NCBI GenBank assembly: GCA_045588245.1
Contig: JAZNDW010000030.1
Span: 1 to 5,489, forward strand
DNA: 5,489 bases
Reading direction: 5' to 3'
Source of the DNA: DTU064 sp045588245
GTDB lineage: Bacteria; Bacillota; Clostridia; Oscillospirales; CAG-272
Position 1 is the stretch's first letter. The number at the start of each line of letters is the position of its first letter. Below, piece by piece: positions 1 through 5,489 of this stretch. The translations under genes were made by a program, and so were the position numbers. The notes below the pieces were generated by a model. The model searched no databases. It had not been told where the DNA came from and was given only the letters and a program-made list of their open reading frames with translations.

Positions 1-21
1 CTAAAGAGGGTAGAGATATTT

Positions 22-47
22 AAGAGGAGGGATACCTCCCTCCTCTT
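22..47. terminator. Perfect 11-bp hairpin, possible terminator of an upstream gene
   Basis: Bases 22-32 (AAGAGGAGGGA) pair perfectly with 37-47 around a four-base loop (TACC). The stem is strong, but no T-run follows on either strand: on + the next bases are GAACGGATG, with TTTT only at 57-60. It may be a transcription end or mRNA-stabilising 3' structure of a gene lying left of the window. Its left arm is purine-rich and resembles a Shine-Dalgarno sequence, but no start codon follows at a suitable distance. The hairpin is seen directly; its role is inferred. Confidence 0.45.
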
Positions 48-63
48 GAACGGATGTTTTGTC

Positions 64-86
64 GCGTTCCGCGGAACGCCGCTTTT
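64..86 (+). terminator. 16-bp perfect palindrome followed by short T-run
   Basis: Bases 64-79 (GCGTTCCGCGGAACGC) are a perfect palindrome, able to form a 6-bp stem with a CGCG loop. Three bases later comes TTTT (83-86). Bases 81-86 (GCTTTT) can also pair with 100-105 (AAAAGC). The arrangement resembles a weak intrinsic terminator, consistent with this region being the tail of an upstream transcript. A palindromic protein-binding site is the alternative. Nothing else in 1-169 looks like a gene. Confidence 0.35.
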
Positions 87-169
87 AGCTGCCCCGGGCA
101 AAAGCGTAAAATCAAAAAACGTTGGTTACAAACCGTCTGTAAACAAAGCGTGCAATTATAAGCTTCCCC

Positions 170-197
170 TTGTGAAGCCATAACAATAGCGTAATAT
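170..197 (+). promoter_or_regulatory. Sigma-A-like promoter for the membrane/MORN gene pair
   Basis: TTGTGA (170-175) and TAATAT (192-197) are separated by 16 bases and match the -35 and -10 consensus well. Transcription would begin near 203-205, just before the ribosome binding site, giving a very short leader. A small inverted repeat, TTACA (126-130) with TGTAA (138-142), lies about 30 bases upstream and could be an operator half-site pair, but it is too short to support alone. Confidence 0.55.
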
Positions 198-208
198 CAG
201 ATCACAAA

Positions 209-214
209 AAGGAG
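209..214 (+). promoter_or_regulatory. Ribosome binding site of gene 1
   Basis: AAGGAG at 209-214 sits seven bases before the ATG at 222, ideal spacing for a Firmicute. It fixes the start of the two-segment membrane protein. Confidence 0.8.
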
Positions 215-221
215 ATTCAAA

Positions 222-761
222 ATGCAAAATATTTATTTATACGAAAATTTTGAACTGTTCAATCCTTTCATCTCCGTAAAACTTATCGTCTGGGCTATTT
301 TCGCAGGCTTCGTCTTTGCGGCTCTCTTAGCCGTATACAATAAACGCCTCATCGGCGGCCTCATCAAAAAGCTGATCGCCGAAGGGTGTCTGTCCCCCGA
401 AAAAGCCCTCACCGTGACCGAACTCGGCTACGGCATGGACGACTGGTTCATCAAAAACGCTCTGCGTACGGACGTGGCGCTTCTGCGCCTCGTCAGACGC
501 GTTGACCCCGAAACGGACGCGGAAAACAAACAGCCGACCGCGAAGACCCGCGGCGGTCACGACGTCATCGACTTTGAAAAAGCCCGCTTTTATATCCCCG
601 AAGAGCTCAAATACCGCGCAGAGGTGCGCTACGCAGGAAAAGGTACCGACTTCGTTGCCTTCGGCATCTGCGTCGTAATCTTCGCCGTGGCTGCTTTTGC
701 GGCAATATTCATCATCCCCGATCTGATACAGCTTATTGATAACTTTATCGGCACGTTCTGA
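222..761 (+). CDS. Uncharacterised protein with two membrane segments
   Basis: A 179-residue protein I cannot assign to a named family. Two hydrophobic segments are visible, at about residues 20-39 and 144-165. The first is followed by a basic stretch (NKR at 40-42, KK at 49-50), so the roughly 100-residue middle region is predicted to lie in the cytoplasm with both ends outside. The middle holds two distinctive blocks: a helical one at about 47-93 containing SPEKAL and ELGYG, and one at 122-142 containing FYIPEE and AEVRY. A polar, probably flexible stretch at 95-112 separates them. No catalytic motif, signal peptidase site or lipobox is seen. Start chosen by the strong ribosome binding site. 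The MORN-repeat gene follows after 58 bases with no terminator between, suggesting one operon and perhaps one envelope process. Lysine codons are mainly AAA (9 of 11), unlike the PFOR gene downstream. Confidence 0.8.
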   Translation: MQNIYLYENFELFNPFISVKLIVWAIFAGFVFAALLAVYNKRLIGGLIKKLIAEGCLSPEKALTVTELGYGMDDWFIKNALRTDVALLRLVRRVDPETDAENKQPTAKTRGGHDVIDFEKARFYIPEELKYRAEVRYAGKGTDFVAFGICVVIFAVAAFAAIFIIPDLIQLIDNFIGTF

Positions 762-798
762 TCCCCCGCGGCGACAGTCCGCACAGATTCACACCAAA

Positions 799-805
799 AG
801 AAAGG
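799..805 (+). promoter_or_regulatory. Weak, distant ribosome binding site of the MORN gene
   Basis: AGAAAGG at 799-805 is the only purine-rich match, 14 bases before the ATG at 820, which is weak and farther than usual. The start is still well defined because in-frame TAA codons occur at 811-813 and 817-819, immediately before the ATG, and the N-terminus then reads as a basic stretch plus membrane anchor. Translation of this gene may be modest. Confidence 0.4.
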
Positions 806-819
806 TTCGGTAACAGTAA

Positions 820-1635
820 ATGAAAACAAAACGGCGCACGTCCCCGTTAGCGGTGCTGCTTATAATCCTTTGTATCGCCGTCGTTGCCGTCGGCATCGTC
901 TTTTTGACGCTTTATATGAACGGATACCGTTACATCCGCATCCCCGTCGGTGAGGAGGACGGCAACCTTTTGTACATCAAATACATCGGAACCGTTGACG
1001 CGGCGGGCAATCCCTACCTCGGCCGCATCGTTTACACGAGCGGACTTTCCGCCGACGTTGACGTAGCGAACAACGAGATCCGCTATTCCAACGGCGACGT
1101 TTACTCGGGTGATCTGTTAAACCTTGAAAAGAACGGGTTCGGCAAGCTGACGTACGCAAACGGCGACGTCTACGAGGGCTATTTCGTTGATGGCGAGCTG
1201 ACGGGCAAGGGGACATACACGTACTCGAACGGCGACGTCTACGAGGGTGACTTCGTGAACGGCAAAAAGCACGGCTACGGTAAATACGTCTGGTCCGACG
1301 GAAGCTATTACGACGGCGAGTTCGACGCCGACAAAAAGCACGGCTACGGTAAATACGCTTGGTCTGACGGAAGCTCCTTTGAGGGCAACTTCGTTATCAA
1401 CATCAAGCACGGCCGCGGTAAATACGTTTACGCAAACGGCGACGTCTACGAGGGTGACTTCGATTCCGACGTCCGCTCGGGAGTCGGTAAATACACATGG
1501 GCAAACGGCGAGATCTACGAAGGTCAGTTTGCGAACAATCTGCCGAACGGCACCGGCAAATACTCCTGGCCCAGCGGCAGAACGTACGAAGGTCAGTTTG
1601 AAAACGGCGTCATCATCCGCACGGAAGAAGAATGA
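820..1635 (+). CDS. Membrane-anchored MORN-repeat protein
   Basis: A 271-residue protein. Residues 1-6 are basic (KTKRR) and 9-32 are strongly hydrophobic, forming an uncleaved signal anchor; no lipobox is seen, so the C-terminal part should face outward. Residues 34-88 are a beta-prone linker. Eight MORN units follow from residue 89 to 271, each exactly 23 residues with no insertion or deletion, built on Y-x-G-x-F, G-x-G-K-Y and an aromatic-x-x-G turn. The core tyrosines are 95, 118, 141, 164, 210, 233 and 256, with Phe187 in unit five. The last unit is cut short and ends in an acidic tail. MORN repeats form curved beta-hairpin sheets that bind lipids or proteins in eukaryotes; in bacteria their role is mostly unknown. 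A scaffold or binding role at the cell surface is inference. It probably shares a transcript with the preceding membrane protein and is followed by a clear terminator. Confidence 0.85.
   Translation: MKTKRRTSPLAVLLIILCIAVVAVGIVFLTLYMNGYRYIRIPVGEEDGNLLYIKYIGTVDAAGNPYLGRIVYTSGLSADVDVANNEIRYSNGDVYSGDLLNLEKNGFGKLTYANGDVYEGYFVDGELTGKGTYTYSNGDVYEGDFVNGKKHGYGKYVWSDGSYYDGEFDADKKHGYGKYAWSDGSSFEGNFVINIKHGRGKYVYANGDVYEGDFDSDVRSGVGKYTWANGEIYEGQFANNLPNGTGKYSWPSGRTYEGQFENGVIIRTEEE
1084..1632 (+). repeat. Tandem 69-bp coding repeats (eight MORN units)
   Basis: Units begin at 1084, 1153, 1222, 1291, 1360, 1429, 1498 and 1567. Similarity persists at DNA level: 26 bases are identical at 1263-1288 and 1332-1357 (offset 69), and 28 bases at 1228-1255 and 1435-1462 (offset 207, three units). 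Most of the latter also recurs at 1159-1178. This suggests fairly recent unit duplication, or gene conversion, and makes the copy number prone to change by slippage or recombination. Confidence 0.85.
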
Positions 1636-1661
1636 GCCGTTCGGCAAGTGATATGTATAAT

Positions 1662-1689
1662 AAAGGGGCGGCGATGCCGTCCCTTTTTT
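1662..1689 (+). terminator. Intrinsic terminator after the MORN gene
   Basis: Bases 1662-1672 pair with 1676-1686 in an 11-bp stem with a single G-T pair and a three-base loop (GAT). Six T residues end the structure at 1684-1689. It lies 27 bases after the MORN stop codon and is a textbook Rho-independent terminator. It separates this unit from the PFOR gene. Confidence 0.92.
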
Positions 1690-1749
1690 GCATTTGGATC
1701 AAGTACAGCCAAGAATGGGAGAAGACAGCGTAAGAATCCACAATATTTC

Positions 1750-1774
1750 TTGCGCGGTGAAAAGTTCCGCGCAA
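1750..1774. promoter_or_regulatory. GC-rich dyad upstream of the PFOR promoter
   Basis: TTGCGCGG (1750-1757) is repeated inverted as CCGCGCAA (1767-1774) around nine bases. The pairing continues outward through ATATT on each side if two bases bulge on the left. It lies 16 bases before the -35 box and stands out as GC-rich within AT-rich intergenic DNA. No T-run follows, so a terminator is unlikely. The position fits a binding site for a dimeric regulator; which one is unknown. It does not match the usual Rex operator. Confidence 0.4.
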
Positions 1775-1790
1775 AATATCTATTCGTCTA

Positions 1791-1819
1791 TTGCAAAACA
1801 TCGAAAAAAGTGATATTAT
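1791..1819 (+). promoter_or_regulatory. Strong sigma-A-like promoter of the PFOR gene
   Basis: TTGCAA (1791-1796) and TATTAT (1814-1819) are separated by exactly 17 bases, and TG at 1811-1812 provides an extended -10. Start of transcription is expected near 1826, giving a leader of about 52 bases. The quality of the boxes fits a highly expressed gene. Confidence 0.75.
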
Positions 1820-1828
1820 ATAGGTTGG

Positions 1829-1848
1829 TTGAAAATAAAAATTTTCAT
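1829..1848. promoter_or_regulatory. AT-rich dyad at the PFOR transcript start
   Basis: TGAAAAT (1830-1836) and ATTTTCA (1841-1847) are perfect inverted repeats around AAAA, falling just after the predicted transcription start. The right arm can alternatively pair with AAAAT at 1851-1855. It could be an operator blocking the promoter or a weak leader hairpin. AT-rich chance symmetry is a real possibility. Confidence 0.25.
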
Positions 1849-1859
1849 ATAAAATTCAC

Positions 1860-1866
1860 AGGAGGA
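1860..1866 (+). promoter_or_regulatory. Ribosome binding site of the PFOR gene, long spacing
   Basis: AGGAGGA is a perfect anti-Shine-Dalgarno match, but it ends 11 bases before the ATG at 1878, longer than the usual five to nine. No nearer in-frame ATG, GTG or TTG exists, and the protein from 1878 begins like known PFORs, so the start stands. Confidence 0.75.
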
Positions 1867-1877
1867 CTAATCAATCC

Positions 1878-4800
1878 ATGGCTATCAAAAGAAACAAACA
1901 GTCAATGGACGGTAACCAGGCTGCCGCGCACGTAAGCTACGCGTTCACCGAAGTTGCCGGCATTTACCCCATCACTCCCTCAAGCCCTATGGCGGACTAC
2001 GTTGACCAGTGGTCTGCTCTCGGCAGAAAGAACATCTTCGGCAACACCGTTAAGGTTTCCGAAATGCAGTCCGAGGGCGGTGCTGCAGGTACCGTTCACG
2101 GCTCTCTTGCAGCCGGTGCTCTCACAACGACCTATACTGCTTCGCAGGGTCTGCTTCTCATGATCCCGAACATGTATAAGATCGCCGGTGAGCTTCTCCC
2201 CTGCGTATTCCACGTGTCTGCGCGTACCCTCGCATCTCACGCACTCAACATCTTTGGAGATCACTCCGACGTTTATTCCTGCCGTCAGACAGGTTTCGCT
2301 ATGCTCGCTGCATCGAACCCGCAGGAAATCATGGACCTTGGTGCTGTAGCTCACCTTTCCGCTATCAAGGGCAGAGTTCCCTTCCTCCATTTCTTCGACG
2401 GTTTCCGTACCTCTCATGAGATCCAGAAGATCGAATGCTGGGAAAACGAAGACCTCGTTGACCTCGTTGATATGGATGCTGTAAAGGCGTTCCGCGATCA
2501 CTCGCTCAACCCCGAACACCCCATCCTCCGCGGCTCCGCCGAAAACGGCGACATCTTCTTCCAGCACAGAGAAGCTTGCAACAAGTACTACAATGCGCTT
2601 CCCGCTATCGTTGAAGATTACATGGACAAGATCAACGAAAAGATCGGCACAAACTACAAGCCCTTCAACTACTACGGCGCTCCCGATGCTGAAAAGATCA
2701 TCATCGCTATGGGCTCTATGTGCGACGTTGCTGAAGAAGTTATCGACTATATGCTCGCTCGCGGCGAGAAGGTCGGTATCGTAAAGGTTCGTCTGTACCG
2801 TCCTTTCTGTGCAGAAAAGCTTGCTGAAGCTATCCCCGCTTCCGTTAAGAAGATCGCTGTTCTCGACAGAACGAAGGAACCCGGTGCTCTCGGTGAGCCC
2901 CTCTACCTCGACGTTGTTGCAGCCCTCTCCGTAACAGGCAGATCCGATATCAAGGTCGTTGGCGGCCGCTACGGTCTCGGCTCCAAGGATACTCCTCCGT
3001 CCTCTGTATTCGCTGTATTTGAAAACCTCGATGCAGAGTGCCCGAAGAACGGCTTCTCTCTCGGTATCAACGATGACGTTACCGGTATGTCTCTTACCGA
3101 AAAGCCCGCTCCCGACACAGCTCCCGAAGGCACTATCGCGTGCAAGTTCTGGGGTCTCGGCGGCGACGGTACCGTTGGTGCTAACAAGAACTCCATCAAG
3201 ATCATCGGTGACCACACCGATAAGTATATCCAGGCTTACTTCCAGTATGACTCGAAGAAGACCGGCGGTATCACCATTTCCCACCTTCGCTTCGGTGACA
3301 AGCCCATCAAGGCTCCTTACTACATCACCAAGGCTGACTTCGTTGCTTGCCATAACTGCTCATACCTCACAAAGTATGACATGGTACAGGATATCAAGCC
3401 CGGCGGAACATTCCTTCTCGACTGCCCGTGGAGCGTAGAAGAGCTCGACGCTAACCTCCCTGCATCCGTTAAGAAGTACATCGCCGAAAACGGCGTTAAG
3501 TTCTACATCATCAACGGCACGGGTATCGCTTCCGAGCGCATCGGTAACGTAAAGGTTAAGAACACGGTTCTTCAGTCCGCATTCTTCTCTCTTGCTAACA
3601 TCCTCCCGAAGGAAGATGCTATCGAGTACATGAAGAAGATGGCTTATAAGTCCTACATAAAGAAGGGTCAGGCTATGGTTGACCTTAACTACAACGCTAT
3701 CGACGCCGGCGGCGACGCATACGTTGAAGTTAACGTTCCGGAATCCTGGCGTAATCCCGCACCCGATGCAGAAGCTCCCGCATTCGCATCCGACCGTCCC
3801 GAGCTCGACGACTTCGTTAACAACATCGTTAAGCCCGTTGGCGCAATGAAGGGTGACAGCCTCCCCGTTTCCGCATTCGAAAAGTACGTTGACGGTACGT
3901 TCCCGCAGGGTTCCGCAGCTTCCGAAAAGCGCGGTGTTGCCGTTATGGTTCCCGAATGGATCCCCGAAAACTGCATCCAGTGTAACAACTGTGCATTCGT
4001 TTGCCCGCACGCTACTATCCGTCCGTTCGCTATGACGGAAGAGGAAGCAGCAGCGGCTCCCGCAGCTACAAAGTTCTGCGCTAAACCCGTTATCAAGACG
4101 AACTACAAGTTCACAATGGCGGTTTCCCCGCTCGATTGTATGGGTTGTACGCTCTGCGTTAAGGCTTGTCCCGTAACGGCTAAGGCTCTTCGCGACAATG
4201 CTCCCGAAAAGCAGGCTATCAAGATGGTTCCTCAGGCAACGCAGAAGGATCAGCAGGCTCCGTTCGATTACGCAGTTGCAAACGTAACCGAAAAGCCCGA
4301 GCTCATCAACAACACCGTTAAGGGCAGCCAGTTCAAGCAGCCCCTGCTTGAGTTCTCCGGCTCCTGCGCAGGCTGTGCCGAGACATCTTATGCACGTCTT
4401 ATCACACAGCTCTTCGGCGAGAGAATGTATATCTCCAACGCAACGGGATGCTCCTCTATCTGGGGCGGTTCCGCACCTGCAACTCCCTACACCGTAAACC
4501 GCGGCACAGGCCACGGTCCCGCTTGGGCGAACTCCCTCTTCGAGGATAACGCTGAGCACGGCTACGGTATCTACCTTGCACAGAAGTATCGCCGCGAAGT
4601 TCTCGCCGATAAGGTTAAGGCTCTTACAGACGCTGAGTGCGCTACAGAGGAAATGAAGGCTGCAGCTGAAGCTTGGCTCGCTGCAAAGGACGACGCTAAG
4701 GCTTGCGTTCCCGCATCTGAAGCTCTTCTTAACGCTGTTGCCGGCTGTGACTGCGAAGTCTGCCGTTACATCGTTGACAACAAGGATATGCTCAACAAGA

Positions 4801-5453
4801 AGTCCGTTTGGATCTTCGGCGGCGACGGCTGGGCATACGATATCGGTTTCGGCGGTCTTGACCACGTTCTCGCTTCCGGCGACAACGTAAACATCATGGT
4901 ATTCGATACCGAAGTTTACTCCAACACAGGCGGTCAGGCATCGAAGGCTTCCCAGATCGGTCAGGTTGCTCAGTTCGCAGCAGCAGGTAAGGCTATCGGC
5001 AAGAAGAATCTTGCAGAGATCGCTATGTCCTACGGCTACGTTTACGTTGCACAGATCGCTATGGGCGCAGACATGAATCAGACGCTCAAGGCTATGGTTG
5101 AAGCTGAAGCTTACGACGGTCCTTCCCTCATCATCGGCTACGCACCCTGCGAAATGCACGGTGTCAAGGGCGGTATGACGAACTGCCAGCTCGAAATGAA
5201 GCGTGCCGTTGAGGCAGGTTACTGGCAGATGTTCCGCTACAATCCTGCGCTGAAGGCAGAGGGCAAGAACCCGATGACTATCGACTCCAAGGAGCCGACG
5301 GCAGATTACATCGAATTCATCAAGTCCGAGACGAGATACAGCCGTCTTGCACAGTCCTTCCCGGAAAGAGCAGAAAAGCTCTTTGCAGATGCGAAGGTCA
5401 AAGCAGGCGAAAAGTATCAGCATCTTCTCAAGCTTGCTGAGCTTTACAAATAA
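1878..5453 (+). CDS. nifJ: Pyruvate:ferredoxin (flavodoxin) oxidoreductase
   Basis: A complete homodimer-type PFOR of 1191 residues, cytoplasmic, oxidising pyruvate with CoA to acetyl-CoA and CO2 while reducing ferredoxin. Domain order is the family's. An N-terminal pyruvate-binding domain carries YPITPSSP (30-37), Glu62 and Arg116. The transketolase C-like and gamma domains follow, with GLGGDGTVGAN at 426-436. A two-cluster ferredoxin domain has Cys699, 702, 705, 709 and Cys754, 757, 760, 764. The thiamine diphosphate domain has GDG at 982-984 and NTGGQ at 1016-1020. The proximal cluster ligands are Cys830, 833, 858 and 1091. Nothing essential is missing. It is somewhat shorter than the 1232-residue Desulfovibrio africanus enzyme, apparently lacking that protein's C-terminal extension. 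It stands alone with its own strong promoter. Lysine codons are nearly all AAG and Leu TTA/CTA are avoided, a sign of high expression. A cysteine-rich stretch at 921-962 is notable. The name nifJ follows family usage; a role in nitrogen fixation is not implied. Confidence 0.97.
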   Translation: MAIKRNKQSMDGNQAAAHVSYAFTEVAGIYPITPSSPMADYVDQWSALGRKNIFGNTVKVSEMQSEGGAAGTVHGSLAAGALTTTYTASQGLLLMIPNMYKIAGELLPCVFHVSARTLASHALNIFGDHSDVYSCRQTGFAMLAASNPQEIMDLGAVAHLSAIKGRVPFLHFFDGFRTSHEIQKIECWENEDLVDLVDMDAVKAFRDHSLNPEHPILRGSAENGDIFFQHREACNKYYNALPAIVEDYMDKINEKIGTNYKPFNYYGAPDAEKIIIAMGSMCDVAEEVIDYMLARGEKVGIVKVRLYRPFCAEKLAEAIPASVKKIAVLDRTKEPGALGEPLYLDVVAALSVTGRSDIKVVGGRYGLGSKDTPPSSVFAVFENLDAECPKNGFSLGINDDVTGMSLTEKPAPDTAPEGTIACKFWGLGGDGTVGANKNSIKIIGDHTDKYIQAYFQYDSKKTGGITISHLRFGDKPIKAPYYITKADFVACHNCSYLTKYDMVQDIKPGGTFLLDCPWSVEELDANLPASVKKYIAENGVKFYIINGTGIASERIGNVKVKNTVLQSAFFSLANILPKEDAIEYMKKMAYKSYIKKGQAMVDLNYNAIDAGGDAYVEVNVPESWRNPAPDAEAPAFASDRPELDDFVNNIVKPVGAMKGDSLPVSAFEKYVDGTFPQGSAASEKRGVAVMVPEWIPENCIQCNNCAFVCPHATIRPFAMTEEEAAAAPAATKFCAKPVIKTNYKFTMAVSPLDCMGCTLCVKACPVTAKALRDNAPEKQAIKMVPQATQKDQQAPFDYAVANVTEKPELINNTVKGSQFKQPLLEFSGSCAGCAETSYARLITQLFGERMYISNATGCSSIWGGSAPATPYTVNRGTGHGPAWANSLFEDNAEHGYGIYLAQKYRREVLADKVKALTDAECATEEMKAAAEAWLAAKDDAKACVPASEALLNAVAGCDCEVCRYIVDNKDMLNKKSVWIFGGDGWAYDIGFGGLDHVLASGDNVNIMVFDTEVYSNTGGQASKASQIGQVAQFAAAGKAIGKKNLAEIAMSYGYVYVAQIAMGADMNQTLKAMVEAEAYDGPSLIIGYAPCEMHGVKGGMTNCQLEMKRAVEAGYWQMFRYNPALKAEGKNPMTIDSKEPTADYIEFIKSETRYSRLAQSFPERAEKLFADAKVKAGEKYQHLLKLAELYK

Positions 5454-5489
5454 TTAAAGTCATATAATGAAAGAAGCGTCTGCGGCGAT

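Noticed and set aside
768..782. Hairpin GCGG/CCGC between gene 1 and the MORN gene
   Set aside because: A four-base stem with a seven-base loop and no T-run is too weak to be a terminator.
1084..1632. CRISPR-like or non-coding tandem array
   Set aside because: The 69-bp period is divisible by three, the frame is intact and the translation is a clear MORN array.
1117..1647. 176-codon minus-strand frame within the MORN gene
   Set aside because: Its repetitive translation simply mirrors the 69-bp MORN repeats; no independent start signal or family resemblance.
1829..1848. Rex (redox repressor) operator at the PFOR start
   Set aside because: The symmetric core TTGAAAAT-AAAA-ATTTTCAT shares only the outer TTG with the Rex consensus and has different spacing, so I do not name the regulator.
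1648..1935. 95-codon + frame spanning the terminator and the PFOR promoter
   Set aside because: It runs through a clear terminator, the promoter and into PFOR in another frame, with no ribosome binding site and no protein-like composition.
1980..3353. 457-codon open frame on the minus strand
   Set aside because: Same explanation, separated from the previous one by the single TCA codon at 3360-3362.
3360..5423. Long 687-codon open frame on the minus strand
   Set aside because: It is in exact codon register with the PFOR gene and open only because that gene avoids TTA, CTA and TCA codons. The translation shows no recognisable domain, and PFOR motifs on the + strand are complete.
5467..5489. 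Start of another gene at ATG 5467
   Set aside because: Only seven codons remain in the window and no Shine-Dalgarno sequence precedes it. The GC-rich end could equally be the first arm of a PFOR terminator.

Overview
The window looks like chromosome of an anaerobic low-redox Firmicute, most likely a gut-type member of the Clostridia. The evidence is a full-length clostridial-type pyruvate:ferredoxin oxidoreductase, GGAG-type ribosome binding sites, compact sigma-A-like promoters and a MORN-repeat envelope protein. Base composition is near balanced in the genes and AT-rich in the promoters. No genus can be named from the sequence alone.

Layout: three genes, all on the + strand. Positions 1-221 hold no convincing gene. 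They contain two strong hairpins (22-47 and 64-79), probably the end of an upstream unit, then a promoter (170-197) and ribosome binding site. Gene 1 (222-761) is a 179-residue protein with two membrane segments and a conserved-looking cytoplasmic middle; I do not recognise its family. Gene 2 (820-1635) follows after 58 bases without a visible terminator or promoter, so the two are probably co-transcribed. It encodes a single-pass membrane-anchored protein with eight MORN repeats in exact 23-residue register. A clear intrinsic terminator (1662-1689) ends this unit.

The intergenic stretch 1690-1877 carries a GC-rich dyad, a very good promoter (TTGCAA-17-TATTAT with extended -10), an AT-rich dyad over the expected transcript start, and a ribosome binding site. 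It drives gene 3 (1878-5453), a complete 1191-residue pyruvate:ferredoxin oxidoreductase with all cofactor motifs intact. The window ends 36 bases after its stop.

How they relate: the PFOR gene has its own promoter and shows codon selection expected of a highly expressed central-metabolism enzyme. The upstream pair looks like an envelope-associated unit of unknown function, unlinked in transcription. I see no mobile element, CRISPR array, RNA gene or defence system. The main points for a second look are the uncharacterised membrane/MORN gene pair, the dyads flanking the PFOR promoter, and extra cysteines in PFOR.
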